A stretch of DNA of 41,460 bases from Acetobacteraceae bacterium (GTDB lineage Bacteria > Pseudomonadota > Alphaproteobacteria > Zavarziniales > Zavarziniaceae). The notes beneath the pieces are model-generated. The model was given only the letters and a program-made list of their open reading frames with translations, had not been told where the DNA came from and did not search any database. The translations under genes and the position numbers were made by a program. The DNA lies in assembly GCA_947379865.1 (NCBI GenBank), contig CANCOY010000014.1, positions 1-41,460 on the forward strand, given 5' to 3'. Below, piece after piece: positions 7,010-15,223 of this stretch; within the stretch, counting starts at the first letter, position 1, and each line of letters starts with the position of its first letter.

Positions 7010-7828
7010 ATGCGCCCTGATGTTGTCGACCTCCGCGCCTTTTATGCCTCGCCTCTGGGGGCGGTGGCGCGCCGTCTTGTCCGCCGGCAGGTGCGCGGCT
7101 TCTGGCCCGATGTCTCGCATCTGCGGGTGCTGGGCCTTGGCTATGCCACGCCTTTCCTGCGTGCCTTCCGGGAGGAGGCAGAGCGGGTGCTGGCCCTCAT
7201 GCCGGCGGGCCAGGGGGTGGTGCACTGGCCCGATGATGCGCCAGGTCTGGTGGCCCTGGTGGAGGATGATCGCCTGCCCCTGCCTGATGCCAGCGTGGAC
7301 CGCGTGCTGGTGGTCCATGGCCTGGAGGTGTCGGACCAGGTGGCGGCGTCTTTGCGCGAGATCTGGCGCGTGCTGACGCCGGCCGGGCGCCTGATCGTGG
7401 TGGTGCCCAATCGCACGGGCCTGTGGTCGAGGCGGGAAGGCACGCCCTTTGCCCAGGGCCGGCCCTTTTCCAGCCGCCAGCTGACCCAGGCCCTGCGCGA
7501 CAGCCTGTTCAACCCCACCCGCTGGGCCAGTGCCCTGCACCTGCCGCCCTCCGACATGCCCATGATCCTGCGTACCGCCAGTGGGCTGGAGACCGTGGGG
7601 GCGCGCTGGTGGCCGGGCTTTGCCGGCGTGCATGTGGTGGAGGCGTCGAAACAGATCTATGCCGTGGATGGCTATCTCAGGGCGGCGCGCGCCCGCCAGC
7701 TGCGCCCCTCGGGCGTGCCCGTGGCCGTGCCGGCGGGTTTCAGGCGGCAGCCGGATTCCGGGAGCATTTCAGGGCTTGCTGAGCAGGAACACCGCCTGCT
7801 CGCCAAAGAGATTGGCAAAGCGGGTTGA
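7010..7828 (+). CDS. Class I SAM-dependent methyltransferase
   Basis: A 272-residue Rossmann-fold methyltransferase of the Methyltransf_11 type. Visible motifs are VLGLGYATPFL (SAM-binding loop), the acidic LPLPDASVDRVLVVHGLE (motif for the second half of the fold) and LREIWRVLTPAGRLIVVVPNR (motif III region). The substrate is unknown. Such genes often sit divergently next to gloB in alphaproteobacteria, as here, with 79 bases between the two starts. TTCTTG and TAGACT (6972-7000), 17 bases apart, could be its promoter. The last 60 bases overlap the convergent end of metW. Confidence 0.88.
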   Translation: MRPDVVDLRAFYASPLGAVARRLVRRQVRGFWPDVSHLRVLGLGYATPFLRAFREEAERVLALMPAGQGVVHWPDDAPGLVALVEDDRLPLPDASVDRVLVVHGLEVSDQVAASLREIWRVLTPAGRLIVVVPNRTGLWSRREGTPFAQGRPFSSRQLTQALRDSLFNPTRWASALHLPPSDMPMILRTASGLETVGARWWPGFAGVHVVEASKQIYAVDGYLRAARARQLRPSGVPVAVPAGFRRQPDSGSISGLAEQEHRLLAKEIGKAG

Positions 7829-8395
7829 AACCCCCGACCGGGCGCGGCTGCGGGCATCCACGCTCAGCATGCGCTCGATGGTGATGCCCAGCTCATCGCA
7901 CAGGTTCACAAAGTCCGTCACCGTGCACAGGTGGATATTGGGGGTGGAATGCCAGGGCTGGTTCAGGGTGCCCGTCATGGGCATGGTACCCTGGGTCAGC
8001 AGGTGCCAGCGCACCCGCCAATGGCCGAAATTCGGGAACGAGACGATGGCCCGGCGGCCGATGCGCAGCAGGTCCTCGATCACCAGGCGCGGCTGGCGGG
8101 TGGCCTGCAGGGTCTGGCTGAGGATCACGAAGTCAAAGGCGGCGGCGGGATAGTCGCGCAGGTCGGTGTCGGCATCGCCCTGGATCACGGAGAGGCCCCG
8201 GGCCACACAGGCGTTGACGCCCGCCTGGCTCAATTCCACGCCGCGCCCGTCTACGTTCTTGGCCACGATCAGGTGGCGCAGCAGGGCGCCATCGCCACAG
8301 CCCACGTCCAGCACCCGGGCATCCTGCGTCACCATCTCGGCGATCAGGGCAAGGTCGGTGCGCAGGGGCAGGGGGGAGGGAGTTTCGATTGTCAT
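7769..8395 (-). CDS. metW: Methionine biosynthesis protein MetW
   Basis: A 208-residue methyltransferase-fold protein that in alpha- and other proteobacteria partners MetX in the homoserine acylation step. The SAM-type loop is VLDVGCGDGALLRHL (28-42). The typical MetW segments GRGVELSQAGVNACVARGLSVIQGDAD, DFVILSQTLQAT and SFPNFGHWRVR are all present. It starts 5 bases after the metX stop, so the two form an operon. The 3' end overlaps the convergent methyltransferase gene by 60 bases. The stop is placed after FLLSKP, a normal MetW end. Confidence 0.95.
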   Translation of the reverse strand: MTIETPSPLPLRTDLALIAEMVTQDARVLDVGCGDGALLRHLIVAKNVDGRGVELSQAGVNACVARGLSVIQGDADTDLRDYPAAAFDFVILSQTLQATRQPRLVIEDLLRIGRRAIVSFPNFGHWRVRWHLLTQGTMPMTGTLNQPWHSTPNIHLCTVTDFVNLCDELGITIERMLSVDARSRARSGVSTRFANLFGEQAVFLLSKP

Positions 8396-8400
8396 GCGGG

Positions 8401-9555
8401 TCAGGCCGTGCGCTGGCGGGCGTCCCAGGCGGCCGACAGGAAGCCTGTCAGTGTCGCGTGGAACTCCGGCTCGTCCAGCAGGAAGGCGTCATGGCCCTTG
8501 TCGCTGTCGATCTCGACAAAGCTGACATTGGCGGCAACGGCATTGAGGGCATGCACGATCTTGCGGTTCTCCGAGGTCGGAAACAGCCAGTCGGACGTGA
8601 ACGAGGCGATGCAGAAGCGCGTGCGCGTGCCCTCAAAGGCCGCCGCCAGCGAACCGCCATGGGCCTCGGCCAGGTCGAAATAGTCCATCGCCCTTGTGAT
8701 GTAGAGATAGGAATTGGCGTCGAACCGGTCGACAAAGGTCGAGCCCTGGTGGCGCAGATAGGATTCCACCTGGAACTCCGCCTCAAAGCCATAAGCGATG
8801 CGCGGCCGGTCCTGCAGGTTGCGGCCGAACTTGCGGTGCAGGGCCTGTTCCGACAGATAGGTGATATGCGCCGCCATGCGCGCCACCGCCAGGCCCGCCC
8901 GGGGGTTGCGCCCCTGGGCCAGATAGTCGCCGGCGCACCAGTCGGGATCCGCCATGATTGCCTGGCGGCCGACCTCATGAAAGGCGATGTTCTGGGCGGA
9001 ATGGCGGGCCGCACAGGCAATCGGCACCGCCGCAAACACCCGCTCCGGATAGGCCGAGGCCCATTGCAGCACCTGCATGCCGCCCATGGAGCCGCCGATG
9101 GCACAGAACAGTTTCTCGATGCCCAGATGGTCCAGCAGCATGGCCTGGGCACGCACCATGTCGCCAATGGTGATGACCGGGAAGGTCAGGCCATAGGCCT
9201 TGCCCGTGGCCGGGTCGATGTCGCGCGGGCCGGTGGTGCCCATGCAGCCGCCCAGCACATTGGAACAGATGACGAAATAACGGTCGGTGTCGATGGGCAG
9301 GCCGGGGCCGACCAGCAGGGTCCACCAGCCGGGCTTGTGGGTGACGGGGTTCTCGCTCGCCACATGCTGGTCGCCGGTCAGGGCATGGCAGATCAGCACC
9401 GCGTTGGAGCGCGCGGCATTCAGCGTGCCATAGGTCTGATAGCCCATGTTGAAGGGGCCAAGGCGGGCGCCACAATCAAGCTCCAGCGGCACGGCCTCGC
9501 CAAGGATGGCAAGCTGGCCCTGCAGGCTGGGGGGAGAATTCGGTTCTGTGCTCAT
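8401..9555 (-). CDS. metX: Homoserine O-acyltransferase MetX
   Basis: Transfers an acetyl (or in some lineages succinyl) group to L-homoserine, the committed step of methionine synthesis. The alpha/beta-hydrolase fold has the nucleophile Ser156 in GGSMGGMQ, Asp322 in SDWLFP and His355 in KGHDAFL, a full catalytic triad. GYQTYGTLN and CHALTGDQHVA are family signatures. The ATG at 9555 gives 384 residues, the usual size; an upstream in-frame extension is Arg/Gly-rich and not family-like. Acyl-CoA specificity cannot be settled by eye. Confidence 0.95.
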   Translation of the reverse strand: MSTEPNSPPSLQGQLAILGEAVPLELDCGARLGPFNMGYQTYGTLNAARSNAVLICHALTGDQHVASENPVTHKPGWWTLLVGPGLPIDTDRYFVICSNVLGGCMGTTGPRDIDPATGKAYGLTFPVITIGDMVRAQAMLLDHLGIEKLFCAIGGSMGGMQVLQWASAYPERVFAAVPIACAARHSAQNIAFHEVGRQAIMADPDWCAGDYLAQGRNPRAGLAVARMAAHITYLSEQALHRKFGRNLQDRPRIAYGFEAEFQVESYLRHQGSTFVDRFDANSYLYITRAMDYFDLAEAHGGSLAAAFEGTRTRFCIASFTSDWLFPTSENRKIVHALNAVAANVSFVEIDSDKGHDAFLLDEPEFHATLTGFLSAAWDARQRTA

Positions 9556-9655
9556 CTCTCTCGTCGGCCCTCGCGGACCCTCGCCCCGGCGCCCCGGCAC
9601 CACCGGAAGGGCGGCCTGGGCAGCGGCCGCGCAAAGGGTCGTTCGCGGACCGTGT

Positions 9656-9684
9656 AGCTAGAGTGTGGCTCCCGGCCCTGTCAA
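9656..9684 (-). promoter_or_regulatory. Predicted sigma-70 promoter of metXW
   Basis: On the minus strand TTGACA (9684-9679), a perfect -35, is followed after 17 bases by CTAGCT (9661-9656). Transcription would start near 9649, leaving a leader of roughly 95 bases before metX. The leader does not show the conserved core of a SAM-II riboswitch. Confidence 0.6.
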
Positions 9685-9691
9685 TCTTTCT

Positions 9692-9720
9692 TTGCATTTG
9701 GGCCGGGTGGGGACTAAAGA
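9692..9720 (+). promoter_or_regulatory. Predicted promoter of the chorismate mutase-hisC-tyrC operon
   Basis: TTGCAT (9692-9697), a 17-base spacer and TAAAGA (9715-9720) lie 37 bases before the chorismate mutase start. They are back to back with the metXW promoter. The match is fair rather than strong. Confidence 0.45.
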
Positions 9721-9756
9721 GGGGGCCGTATTTCTTCCCGGATCGACCTCGCCCCC

Positions 9757-10641
9757 ATGTCTGCCGTGCCTGCCAGTCTCGAAGATCTGCGCCGCGAGAT
9801 CGACGATATCGACGCCCGTCTGCACGATCTGCTGATGCAGCGCGCCTCGGTGGTCGAACAAGTGGGTGCTGCCAAGGCCCTGGCCGGCAGCGCCGGCGTC
9901 TTCATGCGTCCGGGGCGCGAGGCACAGATCCTGCGCCGCCTGCTGGCCCGCCATCAGGGCAGCCTGCCTGCGGCGACCGTTGCCGCCCTCTGGCGCACCC
10001 TGATGACCGAGTTCCTGCGCATGCAGGGCCCGCTTGATGTGGCGGTCTGGCCCGGCTCGGACGAGCGGACGGTGGCCATGCTCGCCTTCTGGGATCTTGG
10101 GCGCAGCCATTTCGGGCCGGACACCCCCATGATGCTGCACGACAGCGCCCATCAGGCCATTCGCGCCGTGTCGGAGCGGCCGGGCGTGGTTGCCGTGCTG
10201 CCCACCCCTGACAGTGCCGAGGTGGAGCCCTGGTGGCCCCTGCTGTTTGCCGCCGGCGCGCCGCGCATTGTTGCGCGCCTGCCCTTTGCCTGGCGCGATG
10301 ATGGCGGTGGGCGTCCACCCTCCGCCGTTGTCGTCGGCGCCTTTGAGGCCGAGGCCAGTGGCGAGGACCATGCCTATATCGGCATCGGCCTCGCCGGCTC
10401 CACCAGCCGCACCCGCCTGACAGGCCTGCTTGAACAGGTGGGCCTCGATGGGCATATCGTCGCGACCGTGGGCGAAGGCGCCAACAGCGTCCATCTTGCT
10501 GAGGTGACAGGCCATGTGGCCGCTGACGATCGCCGCCTCCAGAGCCTTGCCAGTGCTGGCGACGGCGTGGTGGACCGGGCGCTCGTCCTTGGTGGCTTTG
10601 CCTCCCAGATGGTGCTGGAGCCGGCGCCGCCGCGCGCCTGA
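9757..10641 (+). CDS. Chorismate mutase (AroQ-type) with a C-terminal prephenate-dehydratase-like domain
   Basis: Converts chorismate to prephenate for phenylalanine and tyrosine. The first 90 or so residues form an AroQ helical domain: LEDLRREIDDIDARLHDLLM, RASVVEQVGAAK and REAQILRRLLARH contain the expected Arg and Lys ligands. The remaining 200 residues (VAVWPGSDERTVAMLAFWDL onward, ending before AEVTGHVAADDRRLQSL) have the rough layout of a dehydratase plus ACT region but lack an obvious TRF catalytic motif, so the second half is probably not an active dehydratase. It is the first gene of an operon with hisC 40 bases downstream. Confidence 0.88.
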   Translation: MSAVPASLEDLRREIDDIDARLHDLLMQRASVVEQVGAAKALAGSAGVFMRPGREAQILRRLLARHQGSLPAATVAALWRTLMTEFLRMQGPLDVAVWPGSDERTVAMLAFWDLGRSHFGPDTPMMLHDSAHQAIRAVSERPGVVAVLPTPDSAEVEPWWPLLFAAGAPRIVARLPFAWRDDGGGRPPSAVVVGAFEAEASGEDHAYIGIGLAGSTSRTRLTGLLEQVGLDGHIVATVGEGANSVHLAEVTGHVAADDRRLQSLASAGDGVVDRALVLGGFASQMVLEPAPPRA

Positions 10642-10681
10642 TCGCCCAAGAGACCCTGGCAAACAGACCAAAGGATCCATC

Positions 10682-11770
10682 ATGCTGCAGCCACGTCCCG
10701 GCGTTCTCGAGATCGCGCCCTATGTTGGTGGCAAGTCGACGGCGGGCGGCACGGCCGAGCCCATCAAGCTGTCATCCAACGAGGCGGCCCTTGGCGCCAG
10801 CCCCCGGGCGCGTGCCGCCTTTGTGGACATGGGCGCCAAGCTGCACCGCTATCCCGATGGCGGCGCCGTCGACCTGCGCGCCGCCATTGCCCGCCACCAT
10901 GATCTGGATGCCGCCCGCATTGTCTGTTCCGCCGGGTCTGACGAGTTGATCTCCCTGCTGGCCAAGGCCTATGCCGGGCCGGGGGACGAGGTGCTGCTCT
11001 CGCGCCATGGCTTCCTGATGTATCCCATTGCCGCCCATGCCGCGGGTGCCACCCCGGTGATGGCGGCAGAACGCAACCTGACCACCGATGTGGACGCCCT
11101 GCTGGCAAAGGTGACGCCCGCCACCCGCATCGTCTTCCTCGCCAATCCGAACAATCCCACCGGCACCTATATCTCCACCTCGGAGGTACGCCGCCTGCAT
11201 GCCGGCCTGCCCGACACTGTCCTTCTGGTGCTGGACGCGGCCTATGCCGAGTTCGTCGATGCCGAGGATTACGAGGCGGGCGTGCGGCTGGTGGACAGTG
11301 CCGAGAATGTCATCATGCTGCGCACCTTCTCCAAGCTCTATGGGCTGGCCGCCCTGCGGCTGGGCTGGGGCTATGGGTCGCCTGGCATCATTGATGTGCT
11401 CAACCGCCTGCGTGGCCCTTTCAATGTCTCCCTGCCGGCCCAGGCGGCCGGGGTGGCGGCGCTGGACGACACGGACTTCACCGCCCGCCAGCTGGCCCAC
11501 AATGCCGAATGGCGCGCCTGGCTCAGCGGCCGGCTGAACCAGCTTGGCCTTGATGTGGTGCCCTCTGTCGGCAATTTCATTCTGGTCAAATTCCCCGACC
11601 GCGAGGGCCAGCGGGCACCCGATGCCGATGCCTTCCTGATTGCGCGTGGCATTCTGGTGCGCCGGATGGAGGGCTATGGCCTGCCCGGCACCCTGCGCAT
11701 CTCCATCGGCACCGGGCCAGAGAACGAGGCGCTGGCATCGGCCCTGGCCGATTTCCTGCGCGGCGTCTGA
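10682..11770 (+). CDS. hisC: Histidinol-phosphate aminotransferase (may also act on aromatic acids)
   Basis: PLP-dependent fold-type I aminotransferase of 362 residues. Seen are the substrate-end segment IKLSSNEAALG (28-38), ANPNNPTGT (154-162), DAAYAEF (185-191), and the Schiff-base Lys218 in TFSKLYGLAALRLGW. Arg in LRISIGT near the end would bind the carboxylate or phosphate. The ATG at 10682 gives the standard N-terminus MLQPRPGVLEIAPYVGGKS. Lying between chorismate mutase and tyrC, it may transaminate aromatic keto acids as well as imidazole-acetol phosphate; that is inferred from context. Confidence 0.93.
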   Translation: MLQPRPGVLEIAPYVGGKSTAGGTAEPIKLSSNEAALGASPRARAAFVDMGAKLHRYPDGGAVDLRAAIARHHDLDAARIVCSAGSDELISLLAKAYAGPGDEVLLSRHGFLMYPIAAHAAGATPVMAAERNLTTDVDALLAKVTPATRIVFLANPNNPTGTYISTSEVRRLHAGLPDTVLLVLDAAYAEFVDAEDYEAGVRLVDSAENVIMLRTFSKLYGLAALRLGWGYGSPGIIDVLNRLRGPFNVSLPAQAAGVAALDDTDFTARQLAHNAEWRAWLSGRLNQLGLDVVPSVGNFILVKFPDREGQRAPDADAFLIARGILVRRMEGYGLPGTLRISIGTGPENEALASALADFLRGV

Positions 11771-11771
11771 G

Positions 11772-12710
11772 ATGGCCGACGGCTTCCCCCCGTTCGAACG
11801 CCTGGCCCTGATCGGTATCGGCCTGATCGGCTCGTCCATTGCGCACGCCACACGGCGCGGTGGCCTTGCCCGGCACATTGCGGTCCATGCCAAGAGTGCC
11901 GCCAGCCGCGAGACGGCGCTGCGCCTGGGTCTGGCTGACAGTGTGCACGCCACGGCGGCCGAGGCGGTGCAGGGCGCCGACCTGATCGTGATCTGCACCC
12001 CCATCGGCGCCTGTGCGGCCGTGGCGCAGGAGATGGGGTCGCATCTGGCCGCCGGCGCCATCGTCTCGGACGTGGGCTCGGTCAAGGCCTCGGTCGTGCG
12101 CGACGTAAAGCCCCATCTGCCAGACGGCGTCCATTTCGTGCCGGGCCATCCGGTGGCCGGCACCGAACAGTCGGGGCCAGAGGCGGGCTTTGCCGACCTT
12201 TTCGATAATCGCTGGTGCATTCTCACGCCCGAGGCGGGGACGGACACAGCTGCCACCGACCGGGTTACGGCCTGGTGGACGGCCATGGGCGCCCGGGTCG
12301 AGGTGATGGAGCCCGCCCACCACGATCTGGTGCTGGCCATCACCAGCCACGTGCCCCATCTGATTGCCTATAACATCGTCGGCACGGCCTCGGACCTCGA
12401 GACGGTCACCCGCTCGGAAGTGATCAAGTTCTCGGCCGGTGGCTTTCGCGATTTCACCCGCATTGCGGCGTCGGACCCCACCATGTGGCGCGACGTGTTC
12501 CTCAACAACCGCGAGGCGGTGATCGAGATGCTCGGCCGCTTCACCGAGGACCTGATCGCCCTGCAGCGCGCCATCCGCTGGGGCGATGGCGACACGCTGT
12601 TCGACCTGTTCACCCGCACCCGGGCGATCCGGCGTGGCATCATTGATGCGGGCCAGGAAGTGCCCGCTCCCGATTTTGGTCGCCACAAGCCCCACGGCGA
12701 CGAGGGCTGA
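11772..12710 (+). CDS. tyrC: Prephenate/arogenate (cyclohexadienyl) dehydrogenase
   Basis: Oxidative decarboxylase of the tyrosine branch. The 312-residue protein has the NAD(P)-binding loop LALIGIGLIGSS (11-22), VSDVGSVKASV, and the active-site segment FVPGHPVAGTEQSGPEAG with the catalytic His. MEPAHHDLVLAITSHVPHLIAYNIV is the family signature of the helical dimerisation domain. The start codon follows the hisC stop after one base, so the genes are tightly coupled. It is convergent with the DUF2125 gene. Confidence 0.95.
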   Translation: MADGFPPFERLALIGIGLIGSSIAHATRRGGLARHIAVHAKSAASRETALRLGLADSVHATAAEAVQGADLIVICTPIGACAAVAQEMGSHLAAGAIVSDVGSVKASVVRDVKPHLPDGVHFVPGHPVAGTEQSGPEAGFADLFDNRWCILTPEAGTDTAATDRVTAWWTAMGARVEVMEPAHHDLVLAITSHVPHLIAYNIVGTASDLETVTRSEVIKFSAGGFRDFTRIAASDPTMWRDVFLNNREAVIEMLGRFTEDLIALQRAIRWGDGDTLFDLFTRTRAIRRGIIDAGQEVPAPDFGRHKPHGDEG

Positions 12711-12719
12711 GCGCCCTCT

Positions 12720-13742
12720 TCAGAACAGCGGATCAAGCGTTGCCACGGGCACCGGCCCCACCAGCACGCGGCCATTCTGCAGGGTGAAGGGCACGCCCAC
12801 ACGGCCCTCTGCGTCGTGGTTGGCAAGCCCCAGCAGGCCAAGGGCGAGGCGGGCCGCATCACCGGCCTTTTGCTTGATGCGGCCGCTGGCCACCGCTGCC
12901 GCGATCCCCTGTTCCCAGCCAGAAACGTGCAGGCCAAAGGCGCCAAGCGGGCGCATCTGCTCGTCCAGCGCCAGGGTGCCGTCGCCGGTCGCATCCATGC
13001 GGCCCCATTTCACCGCCAGTTGCTCCACCTCCAGGGTGCCGCCAGCGTCGCGCCAGGCCGCCGCCGCTGCCGCGTCGAGGGCCACGGGCAGGGGGCCGCT
13101 CAGCTTCAGGGCCAGACGGGCGAGCGCCATCTCGGGGCCAAGTGGCCCAATCCATTCCGGAGGCAGGGCCGCCGCCTCGGCCTCAAGGGCCAGTTCCAGC
13201 CCCGCCCCCTCGGCCCCCTCTTCTTTGAGCAGGCGGCGGGCGTGAACCTGAATGCGCTTCAAGCCCAGGTCGGTTGTCATGGCATCGGTCCGCAGGCGCG
13301 GTTCCGTCAGGTCCAGCGCCAGCCGTTCCAGGGCGCCGTCGCGCAGCACAAGGCTGGCAAAGGCGCGGCTGGCGTCGATCTTCAGGCTGGTGCGGCCTGC
13401 ATCCCCCGCTGGCTGCCAGGATAGGCGTTCCGTCCCGTCAGCGCGGATGATCAGGTGATTGAGGTTCCAGGGCTGGGCCACCATGGTAACCTGTTCCCCC
13501 TCATAGCGGGGGCTGCCGGCGGCCTTTGGCGCGGCCAGGACCAGACGAGGCAGGCGCGCGACCATGCGATAGGGATAGCCCTCCACCGTGGGCGTGCCGG
13601 TCTCCACCTCATAGCCAGCAGCGCGGGCCCGCTCGGCCTGCTGCGCGATCAGCGCCGGCACGCTGTGCGCGACACTCAGCCACCAGGCGCTATAGGCCGC
13701 AACGGCCCCAACAATGGCGGCGCCCAGGGCAATGAAACGCAT
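12720..13742 (-). CDS. DUF2125 domain-containing protein
   Basis: A 340-residue protein with one N-terminal membrane-spanning or signal-anchor segment (about 3-25, IALGAAIVGAVAAYSAWWLSV) and a long beta-rich periplasmic part. YEVETGTPTVEGYPYRMVARL is the hallmark of DUF2125. Members are common in alphaproteobacteria and have no established function; the repetitive beta pattern recalls AsmA-like envelope proteins, which is inference. It commonly follows tyrC in this class, convergent as here with 9 bases between stops. Confidence 0.9.
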   Translation of the reverse strand: MRFIALGAAIVGAVAAYSAWWLSVAHSVPALIAQQAERARAAGYEVETGTPTVEGYPYRMVARLPRLVLAAPKAAGSPRYEGEQVTMVAQPWNLNHLIIRADGTERLSWQPAGDAGRTSLKIDASRAFASLVLRDGALERLALDLTEPRLRTDAMTTDLGLKRIQVHARRLLKEEGAEGAGLELALEAEAAALPPEWIGPLGPEMALARLALKLSGPLPVALDAAAAAAWRDAGGTLEVEQLAVKWGRMDATGDGTLALDEQMRPLGAFGLHVSGWEQGIAAAVASGRIKQKAGDAARLALGLLGLANHDAEGRVGVPFTLQNGRVLVGPVPVATLDPLF

Positions 13743-13835
13743 GGCGGGATCCCAAAGGTCAGTGGCGAAGTGCCAACTTATAGGCGAGGGTGGGGGATCC
13801 GGCCACCTGCCGGGCCGAGCGGAGATCCCGGTTTG

Positions 13836-14735
13836 ATGAAGGCGAAGGCGCGTTCCCTGTTCATTGCGGCCATGCCGGGCCTGTTCGTGCTGCTGTGGAG
13901 CACCGGTTTCATCGGCGCCAAATTTGGTCTGCCTTTTGCCGAACCCCTCACCTTCCTCGCCCTGCGCTTTCTGCTGGTGGCGGTCCTGCTGGCAACGGCG
14001 GCAGCGGTGTCACGCGCCCCCTGGCCCCGCGACCCGGCCACCCTTGGCCATCTGGTGGTGGCGGGTGTGCTGGTACATGGCGTCTATCTTGGGGGTGTCT
14101 TTGCCTCCATCCACCAGGGCGTGCCGGCCGGGGTTTCCGCCCTGATCGTCGGCCTGCAACCCCTGCTGACGGCCGCCCTTGCCGGGCCGCTGCTGGGGGA
14201 GCGGGTGCGCCCTGTGCAGTGGCTTGGCCTGTTGCTGGGCCTTGGCGGCATCGGGCTGGTGGTGGCGAACAAGCTGGGGCAGGGCCTGGGCTCGCCCTTT
14301 GCCATGGGCCTGTCGGGTCTTGCCCTTGTGGGCATGACGGCGGGCACGCTCTATCAAAAGCGCTTTGGTGGGGCGATGGACCTGCGCACGGGCAATGCCA
14401 TCCAGTTTGTGGCAGCCGGCGTGGTGACGGGGACAGGCGCCCTGCTGACCGAGAGCATGCACATCGACTGGACCCCCCATTTCATCTTTGCCCTTGGCTG
14501 GCTGGTGTTCGTGCTGTCACTGGGTGCCATCAGCCTGTTGCTGATCCTGATCCGTGAAGGGGCGGCATCGCGGGTGGCCAGCTATTTCTACCTCGTGCCG
14601 CCGGTAACGGCGGTGGAGGCCTGGCTGCTGTTTGACGAGCGCATGGGTCTTGTGGCCCTTGGCGGCATGGCCCTGGTGGTGGCAGGGGTCGCCCTGGCAC
14701 TGCGCCCACCAGCTGTTGTGAAAGAGGTGCCATGA
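13836..14735 (+). CDS. EamA (DMT superfamily) transporter
   Basis: A 299-residue integral inner-membrane protein with ten predicted hydrophobic segments in two EamA repeats. The first repeat opens MPGLFVLLWSTGFIGAKFGL with the usual LRF-containing second helix (ALRFLLVAVLL). The second begins near GLSGLALVGMTAGTLYQKRF. Family members export amino acids, metabolites or drugs; no substrate can be named. The ATG at 13836 was chosen because the first transmembrane helix follows directly. Its stop overlaps the next start (ATGA). Confidence 0.9.
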   Translation: MKAKARSLFIAAMPGLFVLLWSTGFIGAKFGLPFAEPLTFLALRFLLVAVLLATAAAVSRAPWPRDPATLGHLVVAGVLVHGVYLGGVFASIHQGVPAGVSALIVGLQPLLTAALAGPLLGERVRPVQWLGLLLGLGGIGLVVANKLGQGLGSPFAMGLSGLALVGMTAGTLYQKRFGGAMDLRTGNAIQFVAAGVVTGTGALLTESMHIDWTPHFIFALGWLVFVLSLGAISLLLILIREGAASRVASYFYLVPPVTAVEAWLLFDERMGLVALGGMALVVAGVALALRPPAVVKEVP

Positions 14736-15223
14736 CTGCCGTGATCCGTGCTGCCACGGCGGACGATGCCGGAAAACTGCTGGGCCTCATCCGCGATCTT
14801 GCCGCCTTCGAAAAGGCCCCGCCCGAGGTGGTGAAAGCAACCGAGGCGGATCTGCGCCAGCACGGCCTGCGGCCGGGTGCCGCCTTCGAGGCGCTGATTG
14901 CCGAGGACGCGGCGGGGGCGCCCCTTGGCTTCGCCCTTTACTTCACCAATTTCTCCACCTGGGAGGGCCGCATGGGGATCTATCTGGAGGATCTCTTCGT
15001 GGTGGAGGCGGCGCGCGGCACAGGCCTTGGCCGCCGTCTGCTGGCCGCCGTGGCCGGTGTGGCGGTGGCGCGCGGCGGTGCGCGTCTCGACCTGTCGGTG
15101 CTGCACTGGAACCCGGCCCGTGCCTTTTATGAACGCATCGGCTTTGCCGACCAGGCAGAATGGAAACCCTATCGTCTGTCGGGCCGCGCTCTGGCAGATC
15201 TTGCGGCGGAGGCAGGGGCATGA
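14732..15223 (+). CDS. GNAT family N-acetyltransferase (diamine acetyltransferase-like)
   Basis: A 163-residue acetyl-CoA-dependent acetyltransferase. The acetyl-CoA loop is VEAARGTGLGRRLLAAVA, preceded by YLEDLFV, and the last motif is NPARAFYERIGF. RAATADDAGKLLGLIRDLAAFE at the N-terminus and the overall length resemble spermidine/spermine acetyltransferase-type proteins, so a polyamine or other amine substrate is plausible. It is sandwiched between two EamA exporters with ATGA overlaps on both sides, suggesting one transcription unit that modifies and exports a small amine-bearing compound (inference). Confidence 0.9.
   Translation: MTAVIRAATADDAGKLLGLIRDLAAFEKAPPEVVKATEADLRQHGLRPGAAFEALIAEDAAGAPLGFALYFTNFSTWEGRMGIYLEDLFVVEAARGTGLGRRLLAAVAGVAVARGGARLDLSVLHWNPARAFYERIGFADQAEWKPYRLSGRALADLAAEAGA

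Noticed and set aside
9556..9655. SAM-II or other SAM riboswitch in the metX leader
   Set aside because: Methionine genes in alphaproteobacteria often carry one, so I looked. The leader lacks the conserved pseudoknot core, and I see only GC-rich sequence with ordinary short stems.
10772..12695. Minus-strand frames opposite hisC and tyrC
   Set aside because: Shadow frames of well-supported genes without any motif of their own.
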